DNA of 64,000 bases from NCBI GenBank assembly GCA_001552515.1, contig BCRI01000022.1, forward strand, positions 1 through 64,000, in the 5' to 3' direction. The first letter of the stretch is position 1. Every line of letters starts with the position of its first letter. Of this stretch, positions 41,663 to 50,448 are shown piece after piece. A model generated the notes under the pieces. The model saw only the letters and a list, made by a program, of their open reading frames with translations. It was not told the origin of the DNA and did no database searches. This DNA is from Sphaerimonospora mesophila NBRC 14179 = JCM 3151 (GTDB taxonomy: Bacteria > Actinomycetota > Actinomycetes > Streptosporangiales > Streptosporangiaceae). The position numbers were made by a program, and so were the translations under genes.

Positions 41663-42867
41663 GGCACATCCTTCCTGGTGACCGACCACACGGTCACCGG
41701 CATCGCGGCCCGCCATCCGGTGAAGGCGCCCACGGGCGAGGCCCGCTGCACGGACAACCTGACCAGGTCGCCGCCGAGCCGGCCGTACCACTCGCCCATC
41801 ACGGACTCCGACTCCATGGTGACGGCGTTGACCACGAGCCGGCCGCCGGGCCGCAGCGCCGCCCAACAGCGTTCCAGCAGGCCGGGTGTGGTGGCGCCGC
41901 CGCCGACGAACACCGCGTCCGGCGCGGGCAGGCCGTCGAGCGCCGCGGGCGCCCTCCCCTCCACGACGCGCAGCGACGGCACGCCCAGGCGGTCGGCGTT
42001 CCGCCGGACGGCGGCGGCGCGGTCGGCCCTGCGTTCGATCGCCACGGCCGCGCACGAGGGGTGGCTGCGCATCCACTCGATGGCGATGCTGCCCGCCCCC
42101 GCACCCACGTCCCACAGCAGATCTCCCGGCAGCGGCGCGAGCCGCGACAGGCTGACCGCGCGCACCTCGCGCTTCGTGAGCTGTCCGTCGTGCTCGAACG
42201 CCGAGTCCGGCAGCCCCGGAACGCGTGCCAGCGGCTCGGCGTCGGGCTCCGCTACACACTCGACGGCGATCACGTTCAGCGCCGAGTGCGCCTGCGCCGC
42301 CCAGTCGTCCGCCCGGCCCCGCACCATGCGCTCCGAGGCCGCGCCCAGATCCGACAGCACCGTCATCGTGCTGGGCCCGTACCCCCGCTCGACCAGCGAT
42401 CGGGCGACCAGGGACGGCGAGCCGCGACCCGCGCCGAGCACGATGATCCGCCTTCCGGGCAGCAGGGCGGCGTTCAGCGTCGCGGGCGGACGGCCCACGA
42501 GGCTGACCACGTCGACCTCCTCGACCGGCCAGCCGAGCCGGGCGCATGCCAGCGACAACGACGACAGATGCGGCAGCACCCTGACCCGTGCCGCGCCCAG
42601 CAGCCGCACCAGCGTGGAGCCGATGCCGTAGAACATCGGATCGCCGCTGGCCAGCACGCACACCTCGCGGCCCGCGTACGTCTCGATGATCTTCGGCAGC
42701 GCGGGGAGCAGCGGCGACGGCCAGGCCACCCGCTCCGCGGCCGACTCGGGGACGAGATCGAGCTGCCGGGCGCCGCCCATGAGCACCTCCGCCGCCTCCA
42801 CCACCAGCCGCGACTCGGCCGGCAGTCCGTCCCAGCCGTCCGCGCCGATGCCGACCACGGTGATCAC
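41659..42867 (-). CDS. cobL: Precorrin-6Y C5,15-methyltransferase (decarboxylating)
   Basis: A 402-aa two-domain enzyme: CbiE-like methylase (about 1-200; VVGIGADGWDGLP, CVLASGDPMFYGIGSTLVR) and CbiT-like methylase/decarboxylase (about 210-402; LLWDVGAGAGSIAIEWMR, the SAM site). It methylates C-5 and C-15 and decarboxylates the acetate at C-12. GTG 42867 overlaps the PPOX gene stop. Confidence 0.92.
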   Translation of the reverse strand: MITVVGIGADGWDGLPAESRLVVEAAEVLMGGARQLDLVPESAAERVAWPSPLLPALPKIIETYAGREVCVLASGDPMFYGIGSTLVRLLGAARVRVLPHLSSLSLACARLGWPVEEVDVVSLVGRPPATLNAALLPGRRIIVLGAGRGSPSLVARSLVERGYGPSTMTVLSDLGAASERMVRGRADDWAAQAHSALNVIAVECVAEPDAEPLARVPGLPDSAFEHDGQLTKREVRAVSLSRLAPLPGDLLWDVGAGAGSIAIEWMRSHPSCAAVAIERRADRAAAVRRNADRLGVPSLRVVEGRAPAALDGLPAPDAVFVGGGATTPGLLERCWAALRPGGRLVVNAVTMESESVMGEWYGRLGGDLVRLSVQRASPVGAFTGWRAAMPVTVWSVTRKDVP

Positions 42868-43250
42868 ACGTTGCCCAGCACGCGCGTCACCGTGATCTCC
42901 ACTACCACCCTGGACGGGTTCGGGCGAGGCGGCTTGTAGCGTACGGCGTAGCGGCGCTCGGCGTCGGCCACCTGCTCCGGCTCGGTCCGCAGCACGGCCC
43001 GGCCCTCCAGCGTCGACCACCGGCGGCCGTCCACCTGGCACAGCGCCACCAGCGCGCCGCCCGCGCCGATGAGCCGGGCCTTGTACGAGGTCCCCGAAGT
43101 GATCACCCGGGCGATGCCGGTCGCCAGATCCAAGGTCGCGCCCACCGGCACCACGTGCGGCGGCCCGCCGGGACGCGCCGTGGCGAGCGTGCACAGATGC
43201 CGCTCCCGCCAGAACTTGGCGAACCCGTCCCCCTGTTCGACCAGATTCAC
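42864..43250 (-). CDS. PPOX-class (pyridoxamine phosphate oxidase-like) oxidoreductase
   Basis: A 128-aa split-barrel flavin/F420-binding protein. FAKFWRERHLCTLATARPGG (about 10-29) and PHVVPVGATLD match the PPOX F420-dependent group. I choose GTG 43250 because AGGAGG directly precedes it and a -10 (TACGAT, 43284-43279) fits its mRNA; a TTG at 43277 is the longer option. First gene of the operon with cobL, cobM and cobK. Such genes often sit in actinobacterial B12 clusters, but their step is not established. Confidence 0.75.
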   Translation of the reverse strand: MNLVEQGDGFAKFWRERHLCTLATARPGGPPHVVPVGATLDLATGIARVITSGTSYKARLIGAGGALVALCQVDGRRWSTLEGRAVLRTEPEQVADAERRYAVRYKPPRPNPSRVVVEITVTRVLGNV

Positions 43251-43278
43251 GACCCTCCTCAGGTGATTCGCGAGCAAT

Positions 43279-43339
43279 ATCGTATATCGAGGCTTTCTGC
43301 ACGGCCGGTCGCGTCCGGCCGTCCGCCAGTGCCTACACT
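43279..43339. promoter_or_regulatory. Divergent promoters: PPOX-cobLMK and cobF
   Basis: Minus strand: TACGAT (43284-43279). Plus strand: TACACT (43334-43339), 7 nt before the cobF GTG, with no ribosome binding site, so cobF is probably leaderless. No cobalamin riboswitch is visible here. Confidence 0.45.
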
Positions 43340-43346
43340 CCTACGC

Positions 43347-44093
43347 GTGCGGCTACTCATCATCGGCATCGGCGCCGGGGATCCCGACCATCTCACCCTG
43401 CAGGCGGCCAAGGCCATCGCCGCCACCGACGTCTTCTTCATCGTCGACAAGGGCGAGGCCAAGCACGAGCTGATCGAGCTCAGACATGAACTGATCAAGG
43501 AACACGGCCGCCCGCCGTACCGCATCGCCGAGGCCCGCGACCCGGAGCGCGACCGGACCACTCCCGCCTACACGGACGCCGTGGCGGACTGGCGCTCGCG
43601 CCGCGCGCTGGCCTGCGAAGCGCTCATCGCCGAGGAACTGGGCGAGGACGAGACCGGGGCGTTCCTCGTCTGGGGCGACCCGGGCGTGTACGACAGCACC
43701 CTGGCCATCGTCGAAGAGATCCTGGACCGCGGAAACGTCACCTTCGACTACGAGGTGATCCCCGGCATCAGCGCGGTGGCCGCCCTGACCGCCCGCCACC
43801 GCACCAGCCTCACCCAGGTCGGCCGGCCGGTCCATCTCACCACCGGCCGCCGTCTGGCCGAGGATGGCCCCACCGCCGACGACACGGTCGTCATGCTCGA
43901 CGCCCACTCCTCTTTCGTCGGCCTCGACGACCACGCCATCTACTGGGGCGCCTACCTGGGCACCTCGGACGAGATCCTCGTGTCCGGGAAGGTGAGCGAG
44001 GTGGGCGACCGCATCCGCGAGATCCGCGCTGAGGCCCGCGCCCGCAAGGGCTGGATCATGGACACCTATCTCCTGCGCCGATCGGACCGGTGA
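43347..44093 (+). CDS. cobF: Precorrin-6A synthase (deacetylating) CobF
   Basis: A 248-aa SAM-dependent methyltransferase that methylates C-1 of precorrin-5 with loss of acetate, specific to the aerobic route. LLIIGIGAGDPDHLTLQA at the N-terminus, FLVWGDPGVYDSTLAIVEEI near 108-127 and HLTTGRRLAEDGPTADDTVVMLD (split) near 165-187 fit CobF. GTG 43347 is chosen from the N-terminal family match. Stands alone, divergent to the cobLMK operon. Confidence 0.92.
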   Translation: MRLLIIGIGAGDPDHLTLQAAKAIAATDVFFIVDKGEAKHELIELRHELIKEHGRPPYRIAEARDPERDRTTPAYTDAVADWRSRRALACEALIAEELGEDETGAFLVWGDPGVYDSTLAIVEEILDRGNVTFDYEVIPGISAVAALTARHRTSLTQVGRPVHLTTGRRLAEDGPTADDTVVMLDAHSSFVGLDDHAIYWGAYLGTSDEILVSGKVSEVGDRIREIRAEARARKGWIMDTYLLRRSDR

Positions 44094-44242
44094 CCTCTTC
44101 GGAGAAGCTCAGAACCTCCAGCCGGCTCGGTGCGTACCTGCGGGTGCACATAACGCCGGCCGGAGTGCTCCATCCTTCACGGAACGACTCTGTTCTGCTC
44201 AGGTCGCCGAGATGGTCGCCCGGGACGCCGCGCTCCCTGACG

Positions 44243-45907
44243 TCACGGCAGTCTCATCGCAGGGGTCAGCTGTTTCGGGTCCACGAGCAGTTCCAGGACG
44301 GCCGGCCTGCCGGCCTTCCGCGCCCGGTCGAGAGCATCGGGGAAGTCCGCGGTCGTGCGCACCCGCTCGCCGTAAGCGCCGAAGGACTCCGCGAACGCCG
44401 CGAAATCCGGGTTCCGCAGGTCGGTGCCGGACACCCGGCCCGGGAAGCGCCGCTCCTGGTGCATCCGGATGGTGCCGTAACCGCCGTTGTTCACTACGAG
44501 CACGATCACGTCGAGCCCATATTGCACCGCGGTCGCCAGTTCGGTGGCCGCCATGAGGAAGCAGCCGTCGCCCGCGAAGACCACCACGTCCCGCTCGGGG
44601 TGGACCACCTTGGCGGCGAGACCCGCCGGCAGGCCGTATCCCATCGCGCCGCTGGTCGGCGCCAGCTGGGTGCGCGGCCGGGTGAAGCGATAGTGGCGAT
44701 GCGCCCAGATGGTGTAGTTGCCCGCGCCGTTCGTGATGACGGCGTCGGCGGGCAGGGCTTGGTTGAGATGGTCGACGGCGGCGCCCAGGTCGACGTGGCC
44801 GGCCGTTGCCTCCCCACTCCACGTGCTGAAGCCGAGGTACGTACGGCGCATCGCGGCCGCCCACTCCCGCCGGCGGTCGCCGAGACCGCCGAGAAGTGCC
44901 GGCCGCGCGGTGAGCGCGGCCAGGAACTCGCCGCTGCCCGAGAGGATGGACAGGTCGGCCTGGTAGACCCGGTCCAGCTCCTCCGTCCCTGGATGGATGT
45001 GCACCAATCTCTGCGCCGGGCGAGGCGGCTCCAGCAGCGTGTAGCCGGCCGTGGGAAGCTCCCCCAGCCTGGTGCCCAGGGCGACGATCAGGTCGGACTC
45101 GGCGAACCGCCTCGCCAGTTCGGGGTTGACACCGGGGCCCAGGGTTCCGGCGTAGGTGGGCGCGTCGTTGTCGAACAGATCCTGCCGCCGGAACGAGCTG
45201 ACCACCGGCAACCCGTGCGCGGCGGAGAGTGCGTGCAGGTGCTCGCGGGCCCGGCCGGACCAGCCCGCACCGCCGACCACGAGCAACGGACGCTCGGCTG
45301 CGCGGAGCATGGCGGCGAACTCGTTCAGGTCCGCCGGAGCCGGGACCGGGCGGAGCGGCCTGCTCGGTCGCGCGTCGCCGACCGTGACACAGGCGCTGAG
45401 CACGTCTTCGGGCAGGGCGATGACCACCGGGCCGGGTCGTCCGGACATGGCCATGGTGAAGGCCCGCCCCACGATCTCCGGAATGCGTTCGGCATGGTCG
45501 ATCTGCACCGCCCACTTCGCGACGTCACCGAAGACCTTCTCGAAGTCGACCTCCTGGAACGCCTCCCGACCCCGCCATCGCGTGCCGACCTGGCCGATGA
45601 ACAGGATCATGGGCGTGGAGTCCTGGGCGGCGGTGTGCACGCCGACACTGGCGTGGAAGGCGCCCGGCCCCCGGGTGACCATCGCCACCCCCGGTCTGCC
45701 GGTCAGCTTGCCGTACGCCTCGGCCATGTTGGCCGCCGACGCCTCGTGCCGGCAGGTGATCAGGCGGACCCGCTCGCGCACGTCGTACAGGGCGTCGAGC
45801 ACCGGCAGGTAACTCTCGCCGGGCACGCAGAACGCCGTGTCGGTGCCGTTGAGCACCAGCTGGTCCACCAATATCCGGCCGCCGGTGCGCTCGATGCCGC
45901 TCGTCAT
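44243..45907 (-). CDS. Thiamine pyrophosphate enzyme (acetolactate synthase-like)
   Basis: A 554-aa TPP-dependent enzyme with the three standard domains. The activating Glu lies in CRHEASAANMAEAYG (about residue 55), and the cofactor motif GDGCFLMAATELATA runs to VVNNGGYGT near 440-470. Such proteins decarboxylate or condense 2-oxo acids. It is distal in the sugar-acid operon and follows the hydroxyacid dehydrogenase by 94 bp, so it probably acts on a 2-oxo acid of that pathway, not in valine synthesis. Start at ATG 45907. The 149 bp between it and cobF hold nothing I can name. Confidence 0.85.
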   Translation of the reverse strand: MTSGIERTGGRILVDQLVLNGTDTAFCVPGESYLPVLDALYDVRERVRLITCRHEASAANMAEAYGKLTGRPGVAMVTRGPGAFHASVGVHTAAQDSTPMILFIGQVGTRWRGREAFQEVDFEKVFGDVAKWAVQIDHAERIPEIVGRAFTMAMSGRPGPVVIALPEDVLSACVTVGDARPSRPLRPVPAPADLNEFAAMLRAAERPLLVVGGAGWSGRAREHLHALSAAHGLPVVSSFRRQDLFDNDAPTYAGTLGPGVNPELARRFAESDLIVALGTRLGELPTAGYTLLEPPRPAQRLVHIHPGTEELDRVYQADLSILSGSGEFLAALTARPALLGGLGDRRREWAAAMRRTYLGFSTWSGEATAGHVDLGAAVDHLNQALPADAVITNGAGNYTIWAHRHYRFTRPRTQLAPTSGAMGYGLPAGLAAKVVHPERDVVVFAGDGCFLMAATELATAVQYGLDVIVLVVNNGGYGTIRMHQERRFPGRVSGTDLRNPDFAAFAESFGAYGERVRTTADFPDALDRARKAGRPAVLELLVDPKQLTPAMRLP

Positions 45908-46001
45908 GTCAGCTCACCATCGGTACGGCGGGCGGCCCGGGGAGACGGGCCGACGATCACGGCACCGCTCCCCCAGGCCGGCCCAGGCCCGGTAGGTCGC
46001 T

Positions 46002-47060
46002 TCACGTCAGGTCCGTCTCGGGAATCCTGTTCAGCAGCTCGCGGCCGTCCAGCAGTCGGCGGCTGTTCTCCAGCACGAGTTCCGCTATTCGCCGGTCTTC
46101 CCTGGGGCTGAGGGCGGCGGTGTGCGGGCTGATCAGCACGTTGGGCAGATCCCACAGGGGGCTGTCCTTGGCCAGCGGTTCGACGGCGGTGACGTCGAGT
46201 GCCGCGAAACCCAGATGCCCGGAGGACAGCGCGGCGATCAGCGCCTGCTCGTCGATGGCGCTGCCCCGGCCGACGTTGACGACGGTGGCACCGGGGCGCA
46301 GGGCCGTGAGGACCTCGGCGTCGACCAGCCCGGTCGTGGTGGGAGAGGCCGGCAACGTCACCACGAGCGCGTCGGCGGATCTCGCCACCTCAGCGAGCCG
46401 GTCCAGCGGAGCGACCTCGTCGACTCCGGGCACCTCGCGAAGGGTTCGGTTCACGGCGCTCACCCGCGCGCCGAGGGCCGCCACGGTCTGAGCGATGCCC
46501 CGGCCCAGGTGCCCCAGGCCCACCACCACGACACGCTGCTCGTGCAGCTGCCCCATCGGCCACCGCCCGGGCCAGTGATGCGCGCTCTGGTCGGCCAGCA
46601 GCCGCGGCAGGTTCTTCGCCCCGGCGAGCAGCCCGAACAGCGCGAACTCACGCAGCGTCGGCACGTGCACGCCGGCCGAGGTGGTGAAGGCGACGCGGCG
46701 CAGGGTGGCCGGATCGAGCCGGGCCGCGGCGATCTGGGCCGCTCCCCCGGCGGCCATGGTGTGCACCCAGCGCAGTGCGGTGTTCGTCTGGGCGATCTTG
46801 CGCAGCAGTTCGGGAGACTGGTCCGGGATGCCGTACAACGCGTCGGCCGAACTGAGCATGTCCTCGAACCGCTGTTGCCGGGCGGGGGTACGGCGCCAGA
46901 AGGGTTCGCCGTGGTGGTCGCCGCCGTAGCGTTTGGGCGGCAGCAGGTCCGGGTCGCGGACCAGGGTGATGCGCGGCTCGGCGGCGGCCAGCCAGGAACA
47001 GACCTCGTCGGGGACGAGCGTGGCGACCACCAGCCGCAGCTGATTCCGCTGCTCAGGCAA
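46002..47060 (-). CDS. D-2-hydroxyacid dehydrogenase family protein
   Basis: A 352-aa NAD(P)-dependent dehydrogenase. NAD-binding VVGLGHLGRGIAQTVAALGA (about 160-179), catalytic Arg in VVNVGRGSAIDEQAL, Glu in DVTAVEPL and His in NVLISPHTAALSPREDRR are all present. TTG 47060 overlaps the aldehyde dehydrogenase stop by 8 bp. Could reduce glyoxylate or a pathway 2-oxo acid. Confidence 0.87.
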   Translation of the reverse strand: MPEQRNQLRLVVATLVPDEVCSWLAAAEPRITLVRDPDLLPPKRYGGDHHGEPFWRRTPARQQRFEDMLSSADALYGIPDQSPELLRKIAQTNTALRWVHTMAAGGAAQIAAARLDPATLRRVAFTTSAGVHVPTLREFALFGLLAGAKNLPRLLADQSAHHWPGRWPMGQLHEQRVVVVGLGHLGRGIAQTVAALGARVSAVNRTLREVPGVDEVAPLDRLAEVARSADALVVTLPASPTTTGLVDAEVLTALRPGATVVNVGRGSAIDEQALIAALSSGHLGFAALDVTAVEPLAKDSPLWDLPNVLISPHTAALSPREDRRIAELVLENSRRLLDGRELLNRIPETDLT

Positions 47061-48567
47061 GGGTCAGTCTCCCATCTAGGCGGTGTGGTACGGCACGTGT
47101 CTCGTCGCGTGCCTCATCCGGCAGGAGCCGCTGGGGGACGGCCTGAAAACACACAGGCCGCAGGAAACGCCGAACGGACGTCTGCCCCACCGACGTGTGC
47201 AGGGACGTACTCGACGGGTAGGGGCCGCCGTGCATCATGCCCCAGCTGACGGCCACGCCGGTCGGGTAGCCGTTCCACACGATTCGTCCGACTCGTTCGC
47301 TGAGCACTTCGACGACGTCCGCGGCCAGCGTCTCGTCCGCGGACTCGGCGTGAACGGTTCCGACCAGGGCTCCGGGCAGATCGCCGAGCAGTCGCAGCAA
47401 CTGGTCGTCCGAGTCGTATTCCACGACGATTCCCGCCGGTCCGAAACATTCGGTCAGCAGAAGCCGTCGCTTGTCGCGGAACTCCTCGGCACCGGTCCAG
47501 AACAGGGCCGGCTTCACGGCGAATCCTGCTTCTGGGTCGGCCTCGGCGCGGCCGAGTAGCCGAATACCGCCCTCGCCCTCGAGGTCGGACACTCCGTTCT
47601 CGTAGTCCCGGTAGATGCCTTCGTTCAGCAGCCAGGGCGTGCCGGCCTTGCTGATCTGTTCGGCGAGGTGCCGGCGCATGGCCTCGCCGGAGCCGCTGGG
47701 AATGAACATCAGGCTCGGCTTGGTGCAGAACTGTCCCCCGCCGAGCGTGAGCGATTCCACGTAGCCCGCGGCGATCGCGGCGGCGCGGGCCTCGGCGGCC
47801 GCCGGCGTCACCACGAGCGGGTTGATGCTGCCGAGCTCGCCGTAGAACGGGATCGGGTCGGGCCGGGAGTTGGCCAGGTCGAACAGGGCCCGCCCGCCGC
47901 TCTCCGATCCGGTGAAACCCACGGCCTTGATGTGGGGGTTCCGCACCAATGCTCGGGCCGCCTCGCGCCCGAACACGAGACCCACGACGCCGGCGGGCAT
48001 CCCGGTGTCCGCGGCGGCCCGCTCAAGGATCTCGAAGGTCTGCCGGGAGGTGAGCGGATGGGACGAGTGCGCCTTGATGACGACGGGGCAGCCGGCGGCG
48101 AGAGCGGCCGCCGTGTCACCACCGCAGACGCTGAACGCGAAGGGGAAGTTGCTCGCGCCGAAGACGGCCACCGGTCCGACGGGCACGAGCAGGCGACGCA
48201 GTTCTGGCCGGGGACCCATGGCCGTCTCCGCCGCGCTGTCGATGGTCACCTCGAGGTGGGAGCCCTCTTCGACCATGTCGGCGAAGGCCCTGAGCTGGAA
48301 GACGGTGCGGCCGATCTCTCCGGTGAGCCGGGGCGATCCCAGCGCGGTCTCTTCGTCGGCCGTCGCCGCGAGGCGTTCCCTGTCCTGGTCGAGCCGATCG
48401 GCCACCTCACGTAGGAAGGCGGCCCGCTGCCCGCGGCCGATGCGGCGATATGCGCGGGCCGCTTCCGCCGCGTCCTGACAGATTCGGGCGACGTCGCCAG
48501 GGGAGTGGGCCGTGATCCCGGAGTCCTTCGCGGCACCCGTACGGGGGTTGGTTGTCGTGATGCTCAC
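47053..48567 (-). CDS. Aldehyde dehydrogenase, 2-oxoglutarate semialdehyde type
   Basis: A 504-aa NADP-type ALDH. GFTGSESGGRALFDLA (about 222-237), active-site Cys in LGGGQFCTKPSL (about 290) and the NFPFAFSVCGGDTAAAL pocket text match the alpha-ketoglutaric semialdehyde dehydrogenase group. It would finish the pentonate route by making 2-oxoglutarate from the product of the DapA-family enzyme encoded next to it. GTG 48567 start. Confidence 0.88.
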   Translation of the reverse strand: MSITTTNPRTGAAKDSGITAHSPGDVARICQDAAEAARAYRRIGRGQRAAFLREVADRLDQDRERLAATADEETALGSPRLTGEIGRTVFQLRAFADMVEEGSHLEVTIDSAAETAMGPRPELRRLLVPVGPVAVFGASNFPFAFSVCGGDTAAALAAGCPVVIKAHSSHPLTSRQTFEILERAAADTGMPAGVVGLVFGREAARALVRNPHIKAVGFTGSESGGRALFDLANSRPDPIPFYGELGSINPLVVTPAAAEARAAAIAAGYVESLTLGGGQFCTKPSLMFIPSGSGEAMRRHLAEQISKAGTPWLLNEGIYRDYENGVSDLEGEGGIRLLGRAEADPEAGFAVKPALFWTGAEEFRDKRRLLLTECFGPAGIVVEYDSDDQLLRLLGDLPGALVGTVHAESADETLAADVVEVLSERVGRIVWNGYPTGVAVSWGMMHGGPYPSSTSLHTSVGQTSVRRFLRPVCFQAVPQRLLPDEARDETRAVPHRLDGRLTLA

Positions 48568-48627
48568 AGTGCTTCTTTCTGGCGCGCCGGTTCTTCGCGG
48601 CCCGCCGCTTCTTCATGCCTCGCCGTC

Positions 48628-49548
48628 TCACGGCCGGGTGGGTGTCGCGGGTGCCCAGTCGGCCACCATCCGCGCTACGCGTTCGCGGTCCTCTGCCCGC
48701 AGGGGCGACAGCGGTGGCCGTACGGCGCGGCCGCAGAGGCCGAGCCGCGCGAGCGCCTCCTTGACGACCGACACGTTCATCTCCGAGGCATCCCGAGCGC
48801 GCATCGCCTCGAACTCCCGGACGGCGGACCACTCGCGCATCGCGCCGTCGTAGTCGCCCTTCTCCAGATGAGAGAGCATGCGAAGAGCGCGGTGAGGATC
48901 CACGTTCACCAGTCCGGAGGTGAACCCCACGGCCCCGGCCACCGCGAAGAACGGCGCCCACATCTCGGCCAGACCGCAAATCCAGCCGATCCGGTCCCGT
49001 CCCACCTGTCGCACCATCGCGGCGAACGCCACGGGATCGGCGACGGCGTACTTGACCGCGACGACGTTCGGACAGGACGACACGAGCCGTTCCACCGCGG
49101 ACGGCGGAACGCGCGGGCTGCGAAGGTAGGGAATGACGGCGAGGTCGGGCAGGGCCCGGCCGATCGCCTCGTGGTAGTCGCACCAGCCTGCCGTCGACCA
49201 GAACGGGTGGACGGGTTCGTGCACCATGACGGCCTGTGCGCCCCACTCCGCGTAACGCCGGGCGTCGGCGACGGCCGTGTCCACCCCGCCGATTCCGCCG
49301 ATGGTGATGGCCCGAGGCGCCGCCTGTACGGCCAGCTCGACGGTCCGATGACGCTCCGCACGCGACAGTGAGTAGAACTCGCCGGTGTTGCCGTTCGCGG
49401 TGAACACCCGGATGCCGGCGCCGGCGGCGTGCTCGATGAGACGGACGAAGGCCGCCTCATCGAGGCTGTCCGCCTCGTCGAAAGGCGTGACGACGATGTC
49501 GATCACTGTCGCCAATGCCGCACGTAGTGCTCGCGGATCCTTGCTCAC
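48628..49548 (-). CDS. DapA-family lyase, probable 2-keto-3-deoxypentonate dehydratase
   Basis: A 306-aa class I aldolase-fold protein. The Schiff-base lysine is Lys166 in NVVAVKYAV, the Tyr of the family is in VIPYLRSP (Tyr141), and ANGNTGEFYSLS (about 51-62) replaces the GTTGE of true dihydrodipicolinate synthase. With an arabonate-type dehydratase and a KGSA dehydrogenase nearby, the best reading is dehydration of 2-keto-3-deoxy-L-arabonate (or deoxyglucarate) to 2-oxoglutarate semialdehyde. Not lysine synthesis. Confidence 0.83.
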   Translation of the reverse strand: MSKDPRALRAALATVIDIVVTPFDEADSLDEAAFVRLIEHAAGAGIRVFTANGNTGEFYSLSRAERHRTVELAVQAAPRAITIGGIGGVDTAVADARRYAEWGAQAVMVHEPVHPFWSTAGWCDYHEAIGRALPDLAVIPYLRSPRVPPSAVERLVSSCPNVVAVKYAVADPVAFAAMVRQVGRDRIGWICGLAEMWAPFFAVAGAVGFTSGLVNVDPHRALRMLSHLEKGDYDGAMREWSAVREFEAMRARDASEMNVSVVKEALARLGLCGRAVRPPLSPLRAEDRERVARMVADWAPATPTRP

Positions 49549-49596
49549 AGAGCGCTCCCCCTCTTGTCATGGCCTCTCCGGCAGGGACACGGATCC

Positions 49597-50343
49597 TCAG
49601 TGGGACCGCTCCCGTTCCGCTCGCAGCCGGTGGTAACGCTCAAGCGTCTCCATGGACGGCGGATAGTTGCTCCGCAGTGGGCTCCCGCTCTCGATGATCT
49701 CGAGGATGAACTCCTCCAGGTGCTCCTGCTCGATCGCGTCGAGTGCGACCTCCTCCGCCAGTTCGCGGGGGATGCACACGACGCCATCTCGGTCGCCGAC
49801 CATGATGTCGCCGGGATACACCGGCACCTCGGCGCAACCGATCGGCACCTGCATGTCGACCACGTGATGCAGCGCCAGGTTCGTGGTGGCGGACACGCCG
49901 GCGGTGAAGACCGGCAGTTCCAGCTTCTCGAAGCCCGCCATGTCGCGCACCGAGCCGTCCGTCACGATTCCGGCGCCGCCCCGCATCTTGACGCGGGTGG
50001 CGAGGATGTGTCCCAGCGAGGCCGCCCGGCTCTTCCCACGGGCGTCGACGACGAGCACCTGGCCAGGGCCGACGGACTCCACAGCCTTGCGCTGGGGGTG
50101 GTCGTAGTCGCGGAAGACCGAGAGCACGTCGAGGTTCTCACGGGCGGGGATGCACCGCAGGGTGAACGCTTCACCGAGCAGACGCGACTGTCCGGGGTTG
50201 GCATGGGTGAGCCCGTGCAGGAAGGTGTTGCGCAGTCCGCGGTCGAGCAACTGAGTCGTCAAGGTGGCGGTGCTGGCGATGCCGAGCGCCTGCCGCGCCT
50301 TGGGGGTCAGGAAGCTCAGCGCGTCTGTCGCGTCAGTTCCCAT
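49597..50343 (-). CDS. RraA-like protein, probable hydroxy-oxoacid aldolase
   Basis: A 248-aa RraA/HMG-aldolase-fold protein. The signature GGAGIVTDGSVRDM (about 130-143) carries the Asp and Arg of metal-dependent 4-hydroxy-4-methyl-2-oxoglutarate/4-carboxy-4-hydroxy-2-oxoadipate aldolases; GDRDGVVCIP near 198 is typical too. It is longer than E. coli RraA (161 aa). First gene of the operon with the DapA-like enzyme; a TGGTATACCA-type box and -10-like sequences lie just upstream. Confidence 0.85.
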   Translation of the reverse strand: MGTDATDALSFLTPKARQALGIASTATLTTQLLDRGLRNTFLHGLTHANPGQSRLLGEAFTLRCIPARENLDVLSVFRDYDHPQRKAVESVGPGQVLVVDARGKSRAASLGHILATRVKMRGGAGIVTDGSVRDMAGFEKLELPVFTAGVSATTNLALHHVVDMQVPIGCAEVPVYPGDIMVGDRDGVVCIPRELAEEVALDAIEQEHLEEFILEIIESGSPLRSNYPPSMETLERYHRLRAERERSH

Positions 50344-50396
50344 CGTGTCCGTCCTTCTACGGTACTCGCGATGTCAGGAAAGTCATATACAATATT

Positions 50397-50406
50397 TAGT
50401 ATACCA
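50397..50406. promoter_or_regulatory. Candidate GntR operator before the RraA-DapA operon
   Basis: TAGTATACCA, one mismatch from the palindrome TGGTATACCA seen also at 54279, 55756 and (in part) 58269. AT-rich -10-like sequences (TATACT, TATATG on the minus strand) overlap it, 54-63 nt before the ATG at 50343. Confidence 0.55.
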
Positions 50407-50448
50407 TGCGCCATTCGGGATATCCCGGGTATGGGCGAACAAACGATC

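Noticed and set aside
48628-49548. Dihydrodipicolinate synthase for lysine synthesis
   Set aside because: Lacks the GTTGE motif and sits among sugar-acid genes.
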